A stretch of DNA of 64,000 bases from Bryobacterales bacterium KBS 96. GTDB lineage: Bacteria > Acidobacteriota > Terriglobia > Bryobacterales > Bryobacteraceae. Both the position numbers and the translations under genes were made by a program. The stretch lies in NCBI GenBank assembly GCA_000381625.1, contig KB906767.1:1714629-1778628 (forward strand), read 5' to 3'. Numbering within the stretch: position 1 is the first letter of the stretch; each line of letters begins with the position of its first letter. Below, one piece after another: positions 1 to 9,345 of the stretch. Below the pieces are notes generated by a model. That model saw nothing but the letters and a program-made list of their open reading frames with translations, was not told the DNA's origin and ran no database searches.

Positions 1-563
1 TGATCCTCGTGCGGCAGCGTGGCGAGCTTCGCCGAAAGGGCCGGCGGTATGTTCTTGTACTCGGCGCGATGGTCGATCAAGTATTTCAGAGCTTGTTGCG
101 TGCCGGCGACGGCGACTCCCGCGTTGATGAAGACAACCGACGTTTGCGGGTTCCCGATCAGCGTGTAGTCCTTATAGGTGGTGCGCTCCTTGCCAAGGTT
201 TCCCAGTTGCGGCTCCATCTCGCCTGTTGTGAACTTGCCGCGCGCCAGGACCAGCATGTCTTGCCCGTTCGAGATCACGAGCACTTGCCAGAGATCCTTG
301 CGCGGGTCGAGGCCGGTGCGCCGGGAAAAAAGATCGAGCCTGCGATCGAGATCGAGCTGGCCGTCGAGCTTTTTGTATAACGGCGTCTCTCGAATTTTGT
401 CAAGGCGAATGCCGGCTAGCAGCTTCGTATCCGGCGCTATCAGCGGACCAAACGCAGGGTCGACAAAGACGCCCATGGCCGGCTTACGTATACAACCGCC
501 AAGGAGTCCGAGGAGAGCGGCGGCGCACAACAACGCCGCGGCTCGAAAGAGATTTGCTCGCAC
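1..563 (-). CDS. lipoprotein of unknown function (partial, 3' end outside window)
   Basis: The reading frame runs off the left edge. It starts with GTG directly after the TAG stop of the upstream ABC permease gene, so the two are translationally linked. The N-terminus is a basic, hydrophobic signal ending in a lipobox (LGGC, lipidated Cys about residue 24). The visible 187 residues continue as a soluble domain with an alternating hydrophobic pattern; I recognise no family. As third gene of an ABC-2 transporter operon it may be an accessory outer- or inner-membrane lipoprotein, but this is inferred from position only. Confidence 0.75.
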   Translation of the reverse strand, partial: MRANLFRAAALLCAAALLGLLGGCIRKPAMGVFVDPAFGPLIAPDTKLLAGIRLDKIRETPLYKKLDGQLDLDRRLDLFSRRTGLDPRKDLWQVLVISNGQDMLVLARGKFTTGEMEPQLGNLGKERTTYKDYTLIGNPQTSVVFINAGVAVAGTQQALKYLIDHRAEYKNIPPALSAKLATLPHED

Positions 564-1412
564 CTAATAGTCCCGTTTTCTGAAAATCTGAATAGCCGCC
601 GCAAGAACGACGATGCCGAAAGCTGCCGAAGTCCAGGCCGGCGCCCACCACTCCGCGGAACGATCGCTAATCAGATTCATCATCGCGCGTCCGAGGTCCC
701 AGACTTTCGGTGAAGCCCAATATAACCATGTCCAAAGGTCGCGCGACCATTCCGAACTGAGCAGCTTGACGACGTTACCCTTCTGCGCGAGGATGCCGCT
801 GACAAGCATTAGCGCAGCGGCGACCATGACGGCCACCGGCGCGCTTTCGAAAACGACGCCGATGAATACGACGACACAGAGCAGGACCGCGAACACGAAG
901 ACGGTGAAGGGAATGCTAAGCAGAAACGCCGGATCCCACATGCCGGTTTTGATGCCGATAATGATCCAGATACTGAGAATCAGGTAGCAGACATTCGCGG
1001 AAACAATCAGCAGGTTGCCTAGGAACCGGCCCATCAGCAGCACCGGCCGCGTGATTGGTTTAGAGAGCAATAGCCCGACGCGGCCCGGTTCCAGAACGCT
1101 CGGCATCAGGCCAGCCGAAGCGAAAACGGCCAGAAATGTGCCCCAGACGTAGAGAAACAGGGCCACTCGCGAGTAGGCTAAATGAACGATTCGCTGCAAG
1201 TCGCTGAAGGAATGTGAAGTGCTCTGCAGGCCTAGAAGCGAGATGGCTCCATCGACAACATCGATTTTGAGAATGAACAGAAAGAACAGGATCAGCAGCG
1301 TGGAGAGACCGAAAAGGGCCCAGAACAGCCAGCGCGCCATGGCTTCCTGGAAGGTGTCGGCGACCAGCGCCGCAGTCACGCCGAAGCGGGGCAGCGTTAC
1401 TAGGTCGCTCAT
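564..1412 (-). CDS. ABC-2 type transporter permease
   Basis: A 282-residue membrane protein with about six predicted transmembrane segments. The first spans roughly residues 28-50 and the last 258-275, followed by a short basic tail (RKRDY), the usual shape of ABC-2 permeases. Its ATG overlaps the stop of the upstream ATPase gene by 4 bp (ATGA), so the pair is co-translated. It should form the membrane channel powered by that ATPase. The substrate cannot be told from sequence; related GldA/NosF-type systems move diverse cargo. Confidence 0.85.
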   Translation of the reverse strand: MSDLVTLPRFGVTAALVADTFQEAMARWLFWALFGLSTLLILFFLFILKIDVVDGAISLLGLQSTSHSFSDLQRIVHLAYSRVALFLYVWGTFLAVFASAGLMPSVLEPGRVGLLLSKPITRPVLLMGRFLGNLLIVSANVCYLILSIWIIIGIKTGMWDPAFLLSIPFTVFVFAVLLCVVVFIGVVFESAPVAVMVAAALMLVSGILAQKGNVVKLLSSEWSRDLWTWLYWASPKVWDLGRAMMNLISDRSAEWWAPAWTSAAFGIVVLAAAIQIFRKRDY

Positions 1413-2374
1413 GCCATCACCTCGGTGGCCTGCGGAGGCGCAATCGCTGTTTCGCCCTGGGTTGTCCGGATAAACACATCTTCGAGCGTGCTGACCGTGG
1501 CGGTCACGCTCTCGATCAACGCGCCGGATTGCCGGAGAATATCGATAACCCGATTGAGTTCGCCACGATCCGACATCTGTGTTTCCAGACGATCGCTTTC
1601 CAGGGTCGCACTTGCCGTAACAACGGAGACGGCTCGGCGCACCTCGTCTGTCGCCTGCACAGCCACCAATTTGTAGCCGCGGCCTGCAACCAGGTCGCGA
1701 ATCCGGCCCTCCAGGGCCAGCCGCCCCTTATGGATGATGGCGACCCGATCGCAGAAAACTTCCACTTCCGACAACAAATGAGAATTGATGAAAATCGTAA
1801 CGCCGGTATCGAGCAGGCTATTCAGCGTGTCCCGGATTTGCCGGCGTCCGAGAGGATCCACTCCATCGGTTGGCTCGTCCAGAACGAGCAGCCGCGGACG
1901 ATGCAATAACGCCTGCGCAAGGCCCAGCCGCTGCAGCATGCCTTTCGAATATTTCTTGATTCGTACGTCGCCCCAATCGGAGAGTCCGACAACGGCGAGC
2001 AATTCGGGAATTCGTTTGCCGCGCTCGACGGCGGCCATCCCCGAAAGGGCCCCATAGAAATTCAGCATGCCGGCTCCGGTGAAATACGTCGGGAAACGAT
2101 GATTTTCGGGCAAATAGCCGACAGGACGACGGGATTCGGGTTCGCCGGCATTGCGGCCGAATAGAGCGGCTCTTCCGGCGGTCGGGTGCACGGCGGAGAG
2201 CAGCATCTTGACGAACGTGGTCTTCCCCGCCCCGTTGGCGCCGAGTAAGCCGAACTTCACCCCTTCGGGCACGCGGAGCGTCAGGTCGGAAACAGCACGG
2301 ATCTGCCGCCCGCGAAACCGGGAGCGATAGATCTTTTCGAGACCTTCCGTCTCGATGGCGTAGTGCGCGTCCAT
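1409..2374 (-). CDS. ABC transporter ATP-binding protein
   Basis: A 321-residue ATPase of the DrrA/GldA/NosF (ABC-2) class. Walker A is GANGAGKT at residues 45-52. The signature is the degenerate YSKGMLQR form usual in this class, followed by Walker B LLVLDEPTDGVDP and the H-loop SHLLSE. The region after about residue 225 is the C-terminal extension seen in many ABC-2 ATPases. It is first in a three-gene operon with the permease (4-bp overlap) and the lipoprotein. It diverges from the TonB receptor gene across about 220 bp. Confidence 0.92.
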   Translation of the reverse strand: MDAHYAIETEGLEKIYRSRFRGRQIRAVSDLTLRVPEGVKFGLLGANGAGKTTFVKMLLSAVHPTAGRAALFGRNAGEPESRRPVGYLPENHRFPTYFTGAGMLNFYGALSGMAAVERGKRIPELLAVVGLSDWGDVRIKKYSKGMLQRLGLAQALLHRPRLLVLDEPTDGVDPLGRRQIRDTLNSLLDTGVTIFINSHLLSEVEVFCDRVAIIHKGRLALEGRIRDLVAGRGYKLVAVQATDEVRRAVSVVTASATLESDRLETQMSDRGELNRVIDILRQSGALIESVTATVSTLEDVFIRTTQGETAIAPPQATEVMA

Positions 2375-2593
2375 GCCCTACAGGATACGCAGGTCAGGGT
2401 CATGGGGTTCCCGCGACTTTGTAACATAAAGCTTTGGCCCCCTGGCATTGGCGGACACACGTGTACACCGGCTCGACGCCTAAGGACGCAACCCGGCAAT
2501 TTACGTTGTCCGCGCGGGAACGGGGTAGGAGGGCGGTCGCATGGGACAAAACCGATGTTTCCGAGTGGCGGAATCGCGCAAGTACTGTTCAAA

Positions 2594-4546
2594 ATGGTAA
2601 GAGTGCGTCTCGCTACGATTCTTTTTGGCCTTTTGAGTTGCTGCCTATCCAGTCTTGGGCAGATTTCGACTCCCGCCTCTACCGACAAAGACTGCACAAC
2701 TTCTCCCAAGTTGCCGCCTGTTCAAACTACCGTGACCGTGACCGGCAACGTCTCGACGGCAACGCCCGCATCGATGATGGTCGTGGGACAACAGCAACTG
2801 CAGCAGACGCCCGGCGTCAATCTGGACGACCGTTTGCGGCAAGTGCCCGGCTTCAGCCTGTTTCGCCGCTCGTCGAGCCTGGTGGCCAATCCCACGACAC
2901 AAGGCGTTTCGCTGCGGGCCATCGGCTCCACGGGCGCGAGCCGGACCTTGGTGCTTTGGGATGGCGTTCCGCTCAACGATCCGTTTGGCGGCTGGATTTA
3001 CTGGACACGAGTAAATCCCGATTTCATAGACCGCGTTGAATTAGTGCCGGGCGGGAACACGGCCGTATTTGGGTACGACGCAATGGGTGGTGCCATTTCG
3101 CTATTCTCGATGCGCCCTGAACACGAACATGTGTTTGCCAGCTATTTTGGCGGCAACGAAAACTCACAGGATCTTTCGGGCGGCTATTCCAACCTCTGGG
3201 GCCGTTTCGGGGCGTCGGCGGACGTGCGGGCCTTCAGAACGGATGGTTACTACATTGTGCCGGAGCCATATCGGGGCAGCGTCGACGATCAGGCAAACGT
3301 TCACTTCGTGACCGGGACGATGAATCTGGATTATCTCGGCAATTTCGATCATCTCGCGATCCGGTTCAACACTCTCGCGGAGGAACGCGAGAACGGCACA
3401 GTGCTGCAGACGAACTCCACAAGCCTGGGCACGCTTTCGGCAAACTATACGCACAACTGGGAGCACGATGAATTTGCGTTCATCGGCTATTACTCGCGAG
3501 AGCAATTCCACAGCACCTATTCAGCGGTTGCGGCCGACCGCGACTCCGAGCGATTGATATCGCGCCAAACTGTCCCGGTGGAGGATATTGGCGGGGCCGC
3601 TTACTGGCAGCATCATGCGTCCAGATGGGACACATTTGTGGGCATGGACACGGACGACGCGCACGGCATCAGCAACGATTTCTCCTATTCGACGATGGCG
3701 CTGACCCGGAGCGGCGGCACACTTCTGCAGCACGGCATTTTCGGGCAGGCAGACGTGCAGGTGGGGCCAGCGCGCTTCTATGGCGGCATCCGCCATCAAT
3801 TCACGGGCCGGGGCGATACGTTCGTCAGCCCGAATGGCGGTGTAACAGTGGGCCTGGGGCAGTTCCGGTTTCGCGCTTCCGGATATCGAAGCTTTCGCGC
3901 GCCTACTCTGAATGAGCTTTACCGGAGTTTCCGCGTCGGAAATGCATTGACTCTTGCGAACGCTGGGCTTGTGCCGGAGGCGCTGGTCGGCGTTGAAACA
4001 GGCGTTGACTGGATTGGGGAGAACGACCGCCTCTCGTTGACTTTGTTTCGCGACGATCTGAGCAACCTCATTGTGAACGCCACGTTGAACACGACACCAA
4101 ATCTGATTCTGCGGCAGCGGCAGAATCAATCAAGCGGCCTTTCGCGAGGCATTCAGACGAGCTACAGCCACGGCTGGCGGAACTGGAGCTTCGACGCAAA
4201 CTACCTGTATGCCGACGCACGGGCTTTCACCGGTTTGCGCTTGCCGGAGATTCCGAAGCAGCAGGGCACCGGCGGGATCACCTACTCCAAGGATTCGACG
4301 CTTGTTTCCTTCGGAGTGCGCGCCTTCGGACTCCAGTTCGATGACGACCTGAACCAGTACACGCTGCCGGGATACGCCGCCCTGCAACTCGCCGCGCAAC
4401 AGAAATTGACGCATAATCTATATGCGCAGGCGTCCATCGAGAATTTGTTGGACCGGCGGTATCTTGTGGCCATGACGCCAACGCCGAATACGGGAGCGCC
4501 ACGCCTGTGGCGTGTTGGCCTGCGGTGGACCGGGTCTATCCACTAA
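2594..4546 (+). CDS. TonB-dependent outer-membrane receptor
   Basis: About 650 residues. I chose the ATG at 2594 because it is followed at once by a classic signal peptide (MVRVRLATILFGLLSCCL...). The open frame extends further upstream but lacks any signal. A plug domain follows: a VTVTG box-like segment, then the conserved run RQVPGFSLFRR...LVLWDGVPLNDPFGG...VELVPGG. A beta-barrel region ends in an aromatic C-terminal strand. This resembles BtuB/siderophore-type receptors more than the giant Oar type downstream. The ligand is unknown, and I found no convincing riboswitch in the 5' leader. queE follows 25 bp downstream. Confidence 0.88.
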   Translation: MVRVRLATILFGLLSCCLSSLGQISTPASTDKDCTTSPKLPPVQTTVTVTGNVSTATPASMMVVGQQQLQQTPGVNLDDRLRQVPGFSLFRRSSSLVANPTTQGVSLRAIGSTGASRTLVLWDGVPLNDPFGGWIYWTRVNPDFIDRVELVPGGNTAVFGYDAMGGAISLFSMRPEHEHVFASYFGGNENSQDLSGGYSNLWGRFGASADVRAFRTDGYYIVPEPYRGSVDDQANVHFVTGTMNLDYLGNFDHLAIRFNTLAEERENGTVLQTNSTSLGTLSANYTHNWEHDEFAFIGYYSREQFHSTYSAVAADRDSERLISRQTVPVEDIGGAAYWQHHASRWDTFVGMDTDDAHGISNDFSYSTMALTRSGGTLLQHGIFGQADVQVGPARFYGGIRHQFTGRGDTFVSPNGGVTVGLGQFRFRASGYRSFRAPTLNELYRSFRVGNALTLANAGLVPEALVGVETGVDWIGENDRLSLTLFRDDLSNLIVNATLNTTPNLILRQRQNQSSGLSRGIQTSYSHGWRNWSFDANYLYADARAFTGLRLPEIPKQQGTGGITYSKDSTLVSFGVRAFGLQFDDDLNQYTLPGYAALQLAAQQKLTHNLYAQASIENLLDRRYLVAMTPTPNTGAPRLWRVGLRWTGSIH

Positions 4547-4571
4547 AGGGGAGACAGAAGCCGGAAGACGA

Positions 4572-5255
4572 GTGCGGATTTCAGAGATATTTTTTTCATT
4601 GCAGGGGGAGGGCGCGCTAGTCGGCGTGCCTTCTGTGTTTGTCCGCACGTCCGGATGCAATCTGCGGTGTGTGTGGTGCGATACACCGTACACGTCATGG
4701 TCGCCGGAAGGTAAAGATCGCAACGTGGAGGACGTGATCGGCGAAGTCAAAGCATTTGGCGCCGGACACGTCGTAGTGACCGGCGGCGAACCGATGATTG
4801 CGCCGGAAATCGTCGAACTGACAACTGCGCTTCGTGAAGCCGGCTTGCACATCACGTTGGAAACAGCCGGCACAGTGTTTCAGCCGGTCGCTTGCGATTT
4901 GATGAGCATCAGCCCAAAACTGAAGAATTCCGTACCTAGTGAACGCGACGGCGGGCGTTGGGCCGCGCAGCACGATCGCCTTCGCTATCAACCCGACGTT
5001 TTGCGGCGGTTGATGAGCGGTTATCCGCATCAGCTCAAGTTTGTCGTGAGCGAACCGGAAGATTTGCGCGAAATCGCGGAATTGCGCGACGAGTTGGCCG
5101 CTGAACGTGAACACATTGTGCTGATGCCTGAGGGGACGAACCGCGATGTGCTGAGAGAGCGCGGCCTTTGGCTAGCCGAGATTTGTAAACGTGAGGGCTA
5201 CCGCTTCAGTCCCCGTCTTCACGTCGAACTCTGGGGAGATCGGCCCGGTGTTTAG
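4572..5255 (+). CDS. queE: 7-carboxy-7-deazaguanine synthase
   Basis: Radical SAM enzyme converting 6-carboxytetrahydropterin to 7-carboxy-7-deazaguanine in the queuosine/7-deazaguanine pathway. The motif CNLRCVWC (CxxxCxxC) lies close to the N-terminus after FSLQGEG, the substrate-binding signature of QueE; TGGEP follows. I chose GTG at 4572 because GGAAG lies about 6 nt upstream and the protein then begins at the conserved RISEIFFSLQGEG. An ATG at 4512 would overlap the receptor gene and add a non-conserved extension. The product is 227 residues, typical for the family. No other queuosine gene is in the window. Confidence 0.93.
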   Translation: MRISEIFFSLQGEGALVGVPSVFVRTSGCNLRCVWCDTPYTSWSPEGKDRNVEDVIGEVKAFGAGHVVVTGGEPMIAPEIVELTTALREAGLHITLETAGTVFQPVACDLMSISPKLKNSVPSERDGGRWAAQHDRLRYQPDVLRRLMSGYPHQLKFVVSEPEDLREIAELRDELAAEREHIVLMPEGTNRDVLRERGLWLAEICKREGYRFSPRLHVELWGDRPGV

Positions 5256-5521
5256 TGGGCGCCGCCCCCATGCGAAGCGCGAGCGGGAAGCCGCTTCCCC
5301 ATCCGTTCGCTGAGAAGGTCCGCGCGATTGAAGACGTCCGCTCGTTGGCAGTCACGGTTCGGTGCAGGCGCACGCGTCTTCATTAACTTCCGCAGCCCGC
5401 CGGGCCATGCGTACTCCGCTTCCGGTCGCGGCTCGGTAGCGGAACGGAACCGCGGGCGTCAGCCAACGGGAGGAACCCGCTCTCACGGTCAGAGACCTAG
5501 CCCGGCGCGTTGCCCGCGGAT
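5256..5521. repeat. degenerate intergenic repeat block
   Basis: A 266-bp non-coding gap between convergent queE and the Oar-like receptor. It contains degraded copies of the motif found intact near 42.8 kb: GAAGACGTCCGCTC, then TCACGGTTCGGTGC and CACGCGTCTTC at 5331-5385, and CTCTCACGGTC near 5490. Several GC-rich inverted repeats are present. I see no gene. It may supply transcription termination for the convergent pair. Confidence 0.55.
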
Positions 5522-8500
5522 TTAAAACTCGATGCGAGCCACCAACTGAATGTTCCTTGGCGTGCTCACTGTGCCGTCCCATACGCCGAAATCGGGGCTG
5601 CTGATGTCCGTGTTGAACGGCGAGCAGAAGCCTAAATTCTGGCCGGTGCAGACGAAATTGTGAATGTTGAAAGCATTGAACGCTTCCGCGCGAATCAGGA
5701 AACTCACGCGCTCCGTAATCGCCGTTTTCTTGCCGAGGCTGATGTCGGCGTTCCTATATGGGAATCCACGGTAGTTCGTGACGCGCTCCCCACCTCCATA
5801 GAAGTAATTGAAGTCGTTCGGGGATTCGAATGCGCTCGCATTGAAGAGGCGATTGTTGGGATTGAAACTGCCCTTGTCCTGCGCGAATGGGCCCGCGCCG
5901 GAAGTGATTTCGGGAATACAGGACACCTGAAATTGACTTGGTACGTTGCAAGAGCCGGAACGGAACAAGAGCGGCGTGCCAGAGGCGTATTTCACCGTTG
6001 CGTTCACTTCCCAACCGCCGACAAGCGTGTTCAGAAAGCTGCCGCTATTTAGCCACTTTTTTCCCTTGCCGAGCGGCAATTCGTAAGTCGCGGCGATGGT
6101 GAAATCGTTTGGCACATCATCCTGAGATATGGCTTTGTTCCGCTTCCGTTCAAACGGAGAGATAACGCCACTGGTGAGGCCGCCCGAGTTGAAGGCAGTC
6201 GCCTGGGTGGCTCCGCCCGAATCGGTGATCAGTTTCGAGTGAGTGTATGAGAGGAGAGCATACAGGCCGCTCGAATAGCGCTTCTCGACTTTCAATTGGA
6301 AGGAGTGGTAAGTGGAATTCGCCACATTTTCATTCAGGCCATAAAGACCATCACAAAATTGCGGATAAGGCGTCAGCGCTTGGGCGACCGTAGGCGCGCA
6401 GCCACCGGCCGAAAGCAGTTGTTGAGCCCAGCCGGCGTAAGGCGCCGAGACTCCATCCAATGTCGTAGTGTTTGGGCCGAATTGATCTGTAAGCGCGCCC
6501 CCCATGCTTAATAGGCTGGGATTCAACGCATTGAGGGGCAACATTTGAGAGGGGAGGCGGGTGCCTTTGCTGCCGACATAAGCAACGCTCGCCATCGAAT
6601 TGCCGCCAAGTTGGCGTTCAATGGTGAAGTTCCACTGCTGCGAGTAGGACAAACGGTTCGCATCCTTGGGCCGATACTGAATCTGCCCATTTGTTCCATT
6701 CGCCGCGGAGCGATCGATGAACGGGGGCTGCTTGATCTGTGAAATCGGGAATCCATCCTGAAGATAGAATGCTGGATCGATTCCACCGAAAGCGGTCGAA
6801 TTCGCATTCGCAGTCTCATTAAGGCCAAATTGGCTGATTCCGCCTCCCCATCCTGGATAGAACGCTTGTGTGTAGAAGATTCCGTACCCCGTGCGTACAA
6901 CGGTTTTGTCATTCACGGCATAGGCAATGCCCACGCGTGGCGCAAATCCGCCGTGCCAATCGTCCTCTGTATACGGCGCGCCGAGGCTGGCGGACCCCCA
7001 TTTATCACCGGCGAACGCCAGGCTGCCGGGCCGATTCCCCGCGCCCGGGTTGGGCGCGAAGCTAAAGAACGACGCGTTGTTGTATTTTTCGCTGGACGGT
7101 GAGAATGTCTCCCATCGCATGCCATAATCCACGCTCAATTTGTTAGTGGCTTTCCAGGTATCGCCAGCGAACAATGCGAGGGAGTGCTGCCGAACATACT
7201 TGGCGCTATATGGCAATAAGCTGACGCTGGCGCTATTCACCGCGCCCAACAGGAAACTTGCCATCGCGTTTCCGCTACCCGCGATACCGGGAAGAGCCGT
7301 TTGCGTCGGCTGAAAATCGAAGCTGCCGGAACCGTTGCCACCATTGTGTATATTTTGGCCGAGCCTGCGCACTTCGCCGCCCATCTTGAGGGTATGGCGG
7401 CCGACAACCCACGTGACCATGTCGTTGGTGATATACGAGGGACGAGTCGTGACGTCTTCCGTGTTGAGACCAGTGCTGCTGCCGTATTGGTAGAAGCCAT
7501 TGCCAAAGGTAATTTGCGGAGGATATTCATGATTCGGAACGCCCATAATCTGAGGGATATCGCCCGCATATTTATAATCGATAGAGCCATAGCCTTCGTT
7601 GCGATTCAAATATCCGAACGCAAAGTGATTCAACAGAGTCGGGCTAAACGTGTGGTCCCAATTCAGGCGGCTCACCCACGAATCCTGCGGATCCGAAAAA
7701 GTTCCGTCCGATAACTGAATCGGCAGGTTCGAAAAGAATTTGGCCGGCGTGGTCTGGCGCCAGATCGTGGCCGCGACGTGATCGGAGTCTCCGAAATATT
7801 GATCCAATTTGCCAAGGTAATGATTAGCGCCCGCCAAAATGGAGTCCGGCACTGGTGTCGGCACTAGATAGTTATGTAGCGGGCCGGGCGAGGTCGGGTT
7901 CGGAAGAAATTTGAACCAACCCTGTGAAAGGGAGCCTGCGAGCCTGTTCGCGGGAATGACATTGTTGGGAAATTGGTCGCGGAGATATTGCAAATTATTC
8001 GGCCCGACCGCCACGTTCGGATTGAAGTTGGGATTCGACCTCGTCGTGGCTGGGTCGTAAATCGGAAAGCCCCAGTCACTGAAGTCGCCCTGCCGCTCCT
8101 GCAAGGACGGGATTGAAATCGTCTGGCGGCTTGCGCCTCCGGCGATGCGGAAGAACTCGATATCCGTAAAGAAGTAAGTCCGGTACTTGTCGCTGTGATA
8201 AATCTTCGGAATCTTGAGTGGACCGCCGAACGAGAAACCGAATTCGTGCTCGTTATCTTTCGGGCGTTGGTCGCCCGGCCCGCGATCGTTCGTGAACTGT
8301 AAGGCATTCAGCGACTTGTTGCGGAGGTACTCGAAGGCCGCACCGTGAAACTGATCGGTTCCCGAGCGGGTCGTGACAATGATCTGGCCGCCGGTGGAAT
8401 CGCCATATTCGGGCGAATATGTCGATGTCATCACTCGGAATTCGCTAATCATGTCGGGAGTCATGCGGAAATCCCAAAATGCGACCATTCCGCTTTGCGA

Positions 8501-9106
8501 CATCGTGCCTTCCTGCATGCTGACGCCGTCCATAACTGCTTCATCGCCCGATTTGAGGCCACCGTTGATGCGGGCATCGTAGGCGCTGGGCGAGGAACCT
8601 GTGTTTACACCGGGCAGGAGCACGGCCATCTGCGCCGAGTTGCGCGGTCCCCCGGCAACGACTAAAGGAAGTTTATTGATGGTTTCCGGAGTGACGCCTT
8701 CCTGACGCACCGCATTATCAAAATTCAGCGGCGAGGCGTTCGCCTGCACCTCAACCGATTGGACGCCAGTGCCCACTTCGAGCTTCACGTCAACCCGAGC
8801 GATCTGGTTCACAACGAGAGTAATGCCGGTCTGCGTGAATGCCTTGAATCCCGCCGCCGTCACTTTCAACTCGTATGCGCCAGGCTCGAGATTAGGAAAC
8901 GCATAGAGGCCGTCTGAGCCAACCGTCGTCTTTGCCGTTGTCTGGCGCGCAAGAGAAGTTAGCGTCAGTTCCGCGCCCGGCACGGTTGCGCCCGACGGGT
9001 CGGTGACCCTACCACTGATTCCACTGTTCTGACTTTGCGCCCAGACGAGCGAGGGAGCGAGCAGAATCGAGAACACAACAAACGCGAATCGCGCGGAAAT
9101 CGGCAT
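5522..9106 (-). CDS. Oar-like TonB-dependent receptor with carboxypeptidase-regulatory domain
   Basis: An 1194-residue outer-membrane protein. A signal peptide ends near AQSQ (about residue 25). A CarboxypepD_reg-like beta-sandwich follows (GRVTDPSGATVPGAELTL...NLEPGAYELKVTAAGF, about 30-110), then a TonB plug (about 130-260) and a large beta-barrel ending in a terminal Phe. This is the SusC/Oar-like class greatly expanded in soil Acidobacteriota and usually tied to uptake of plant or microbial polymers. AAAGGGGA lies about 7 nt before the ATG. The promoter at 9263-9292 carries a LacI-type operator at the predicted start point, suggesting sugar-responsive control. No SusD partner is adjacent. 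Confidence 0.93.
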   Translation of the reverse strand: MPISARFAFVVFSILLAPSLVWAQSQNSGISGRVTDPSGATVPGAELTLTSLARQTTAKTTVGSDGLYAFPNLEPGAYELKVTAAGFKAFTQTGITLVVNQIARVDVKLEVGTGVQSVEVQANASPLNFDNAVRQEGVTPETINKLPLVVAGGPRNSAQMAVLLPGVNTGSSPSAYDARINGGLKSGDEAVMDGVSMQEGTMSQSGMVAFWDFRMTPDMISEFRVMTSTYSPEYGDSTGGQIIVTTRSGTDQFHGAAFEYLRNKSLNALQFTNDRGPGDQRPKDNEHEFGFSFGGPLKIPKIYHSDKYRTYFFTDIEFFRIAGGASRQTISIPSLQERQGDFSDWGFPIYDPATTRSNPNFNPNVAVGPNNLQYLRDQFPNNVIPANRLAGSLSQGWFKFLPNPTSPGPLHNYLVPTPVPDSILAGANHYLGKLDQYFGDSDHVAATIWRQTTPAKFFSNLPIQLSDGTFSDPQDSWVSRLNWDHTFSPTLLNHFAFGYLNRNEGYGSIDYKYAGDIPQIMGVPNHEYPPQITFGNGFYQYGSSTGLNTEDVTTRPSYITNDMVTWVVGRHTLKMGGEVRRLGQNIHNGGNGSGSFDFQPTQTALPGIAGSGNAMASFLLGAVNSASVSLLPYSAKYVRQHSLALFAGDTWKATNKLSVDYGMRWETFSPSSEKYNNASFFSFAPNPGAGNRPGSLAFAGDKWGSASLGAPYTEDDWHGGFAPRVGIAYAVNDKTVVRTGYGIFYTQAFYPGWGGGISQFGLNETANANSTAFGGIDPAFYLQDGFPISQIKQPPFIDRSAANGTNGQIQYRPKDANRLSYSQQWNFTIERQLGGNSMASVAYVGSKGTRLPSQMLPLNALNPSLLSMGGALTDQFGPNTTTLDGVSAPYAGWAQQLLSAGGCAPTVAQALTPYPQFCDGLYGLNENVANSTYHSFQLKVEKRYSSGLYALLSYTHSKLITDSGGATQATAFNSGGLTSGVISPFERKRNKAISQDDVPNDFTIAATYELPLGKGKKWLNSGSFLNTLVGGWEVNATVKYASGTPLLFRSGSCNVPSQFQVSCIPEITSGAGPFAQDKGSFNPNNRLFNASAFESPNDFNYFYGGGERVTNYRGFPYRNADISLGKKTAITERVSFLIRAEAFNAFNIHNFVCTGQNLGFCSPFNTDISSPDFGVWDGTVSTPRNIQLVARIEF

Positions 9107-9245
9107 GGCTTTCCCCTTTGGTTATTGTGGAATGCAATTGCAAGCAATTACGTTCAAGGCGTTGCGATAACCCCAGAAACATGCCCGGCCCCAATCTACA
9201 ACCATTCCGGACATACGGTCGTCCCTGACCGAAGCGTCGCCGCTA

Positions 9246-9259
9246 TGCAAACGCTTGCG
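9246..9259. promoter_or_regulatory. candidate LacI-family operator
   Basis: TGCAAACGCTTGCG fits the family consensus TGnAAnCGnTTnCA around a central CG. It overlaps the expected transcription start of the Oar-like receptor gene, just downstream of a good -10 box on the minus strand. Binding there would block initiation. No LacI-family regulator gene is present in the window. Confidence 0.5.
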
Positions 9260-9262
9260 AGT

Positions 9263-9292
9263 AATATATATCGTTTACTGGAAGAGCGTCAA
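9263..9292 (-). promoter_or_regulatory. sigma70-type promoter of the Oar-like receptor gene
   Basis: On the minus strand, -35 TTGACG (9292-9287) and -10 TATATT (9268-9263) are separated by 18 bp; an overlapping TATATA gives 16 bp. The start point would fall near 9256, leaving a leader of about 150 nt before the ATG at 9106. The rest of the 239-bp gap shows no gene. Confidence 0.55.
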
Positions 9293-9345
9293 GCAGTTTG
9301 TGAGAAATCTATTCAACACGGACAATCCGGCGACCGGGGCGGAAT

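Noticed and set aside
2375-2593. Cobalamin or TPP riboswitch before the TonB receptor
   Set aside because: I looked for the B12-box and thi-box conserved segments and found none; only short GC stems are present. A covariance-model search would settle it.
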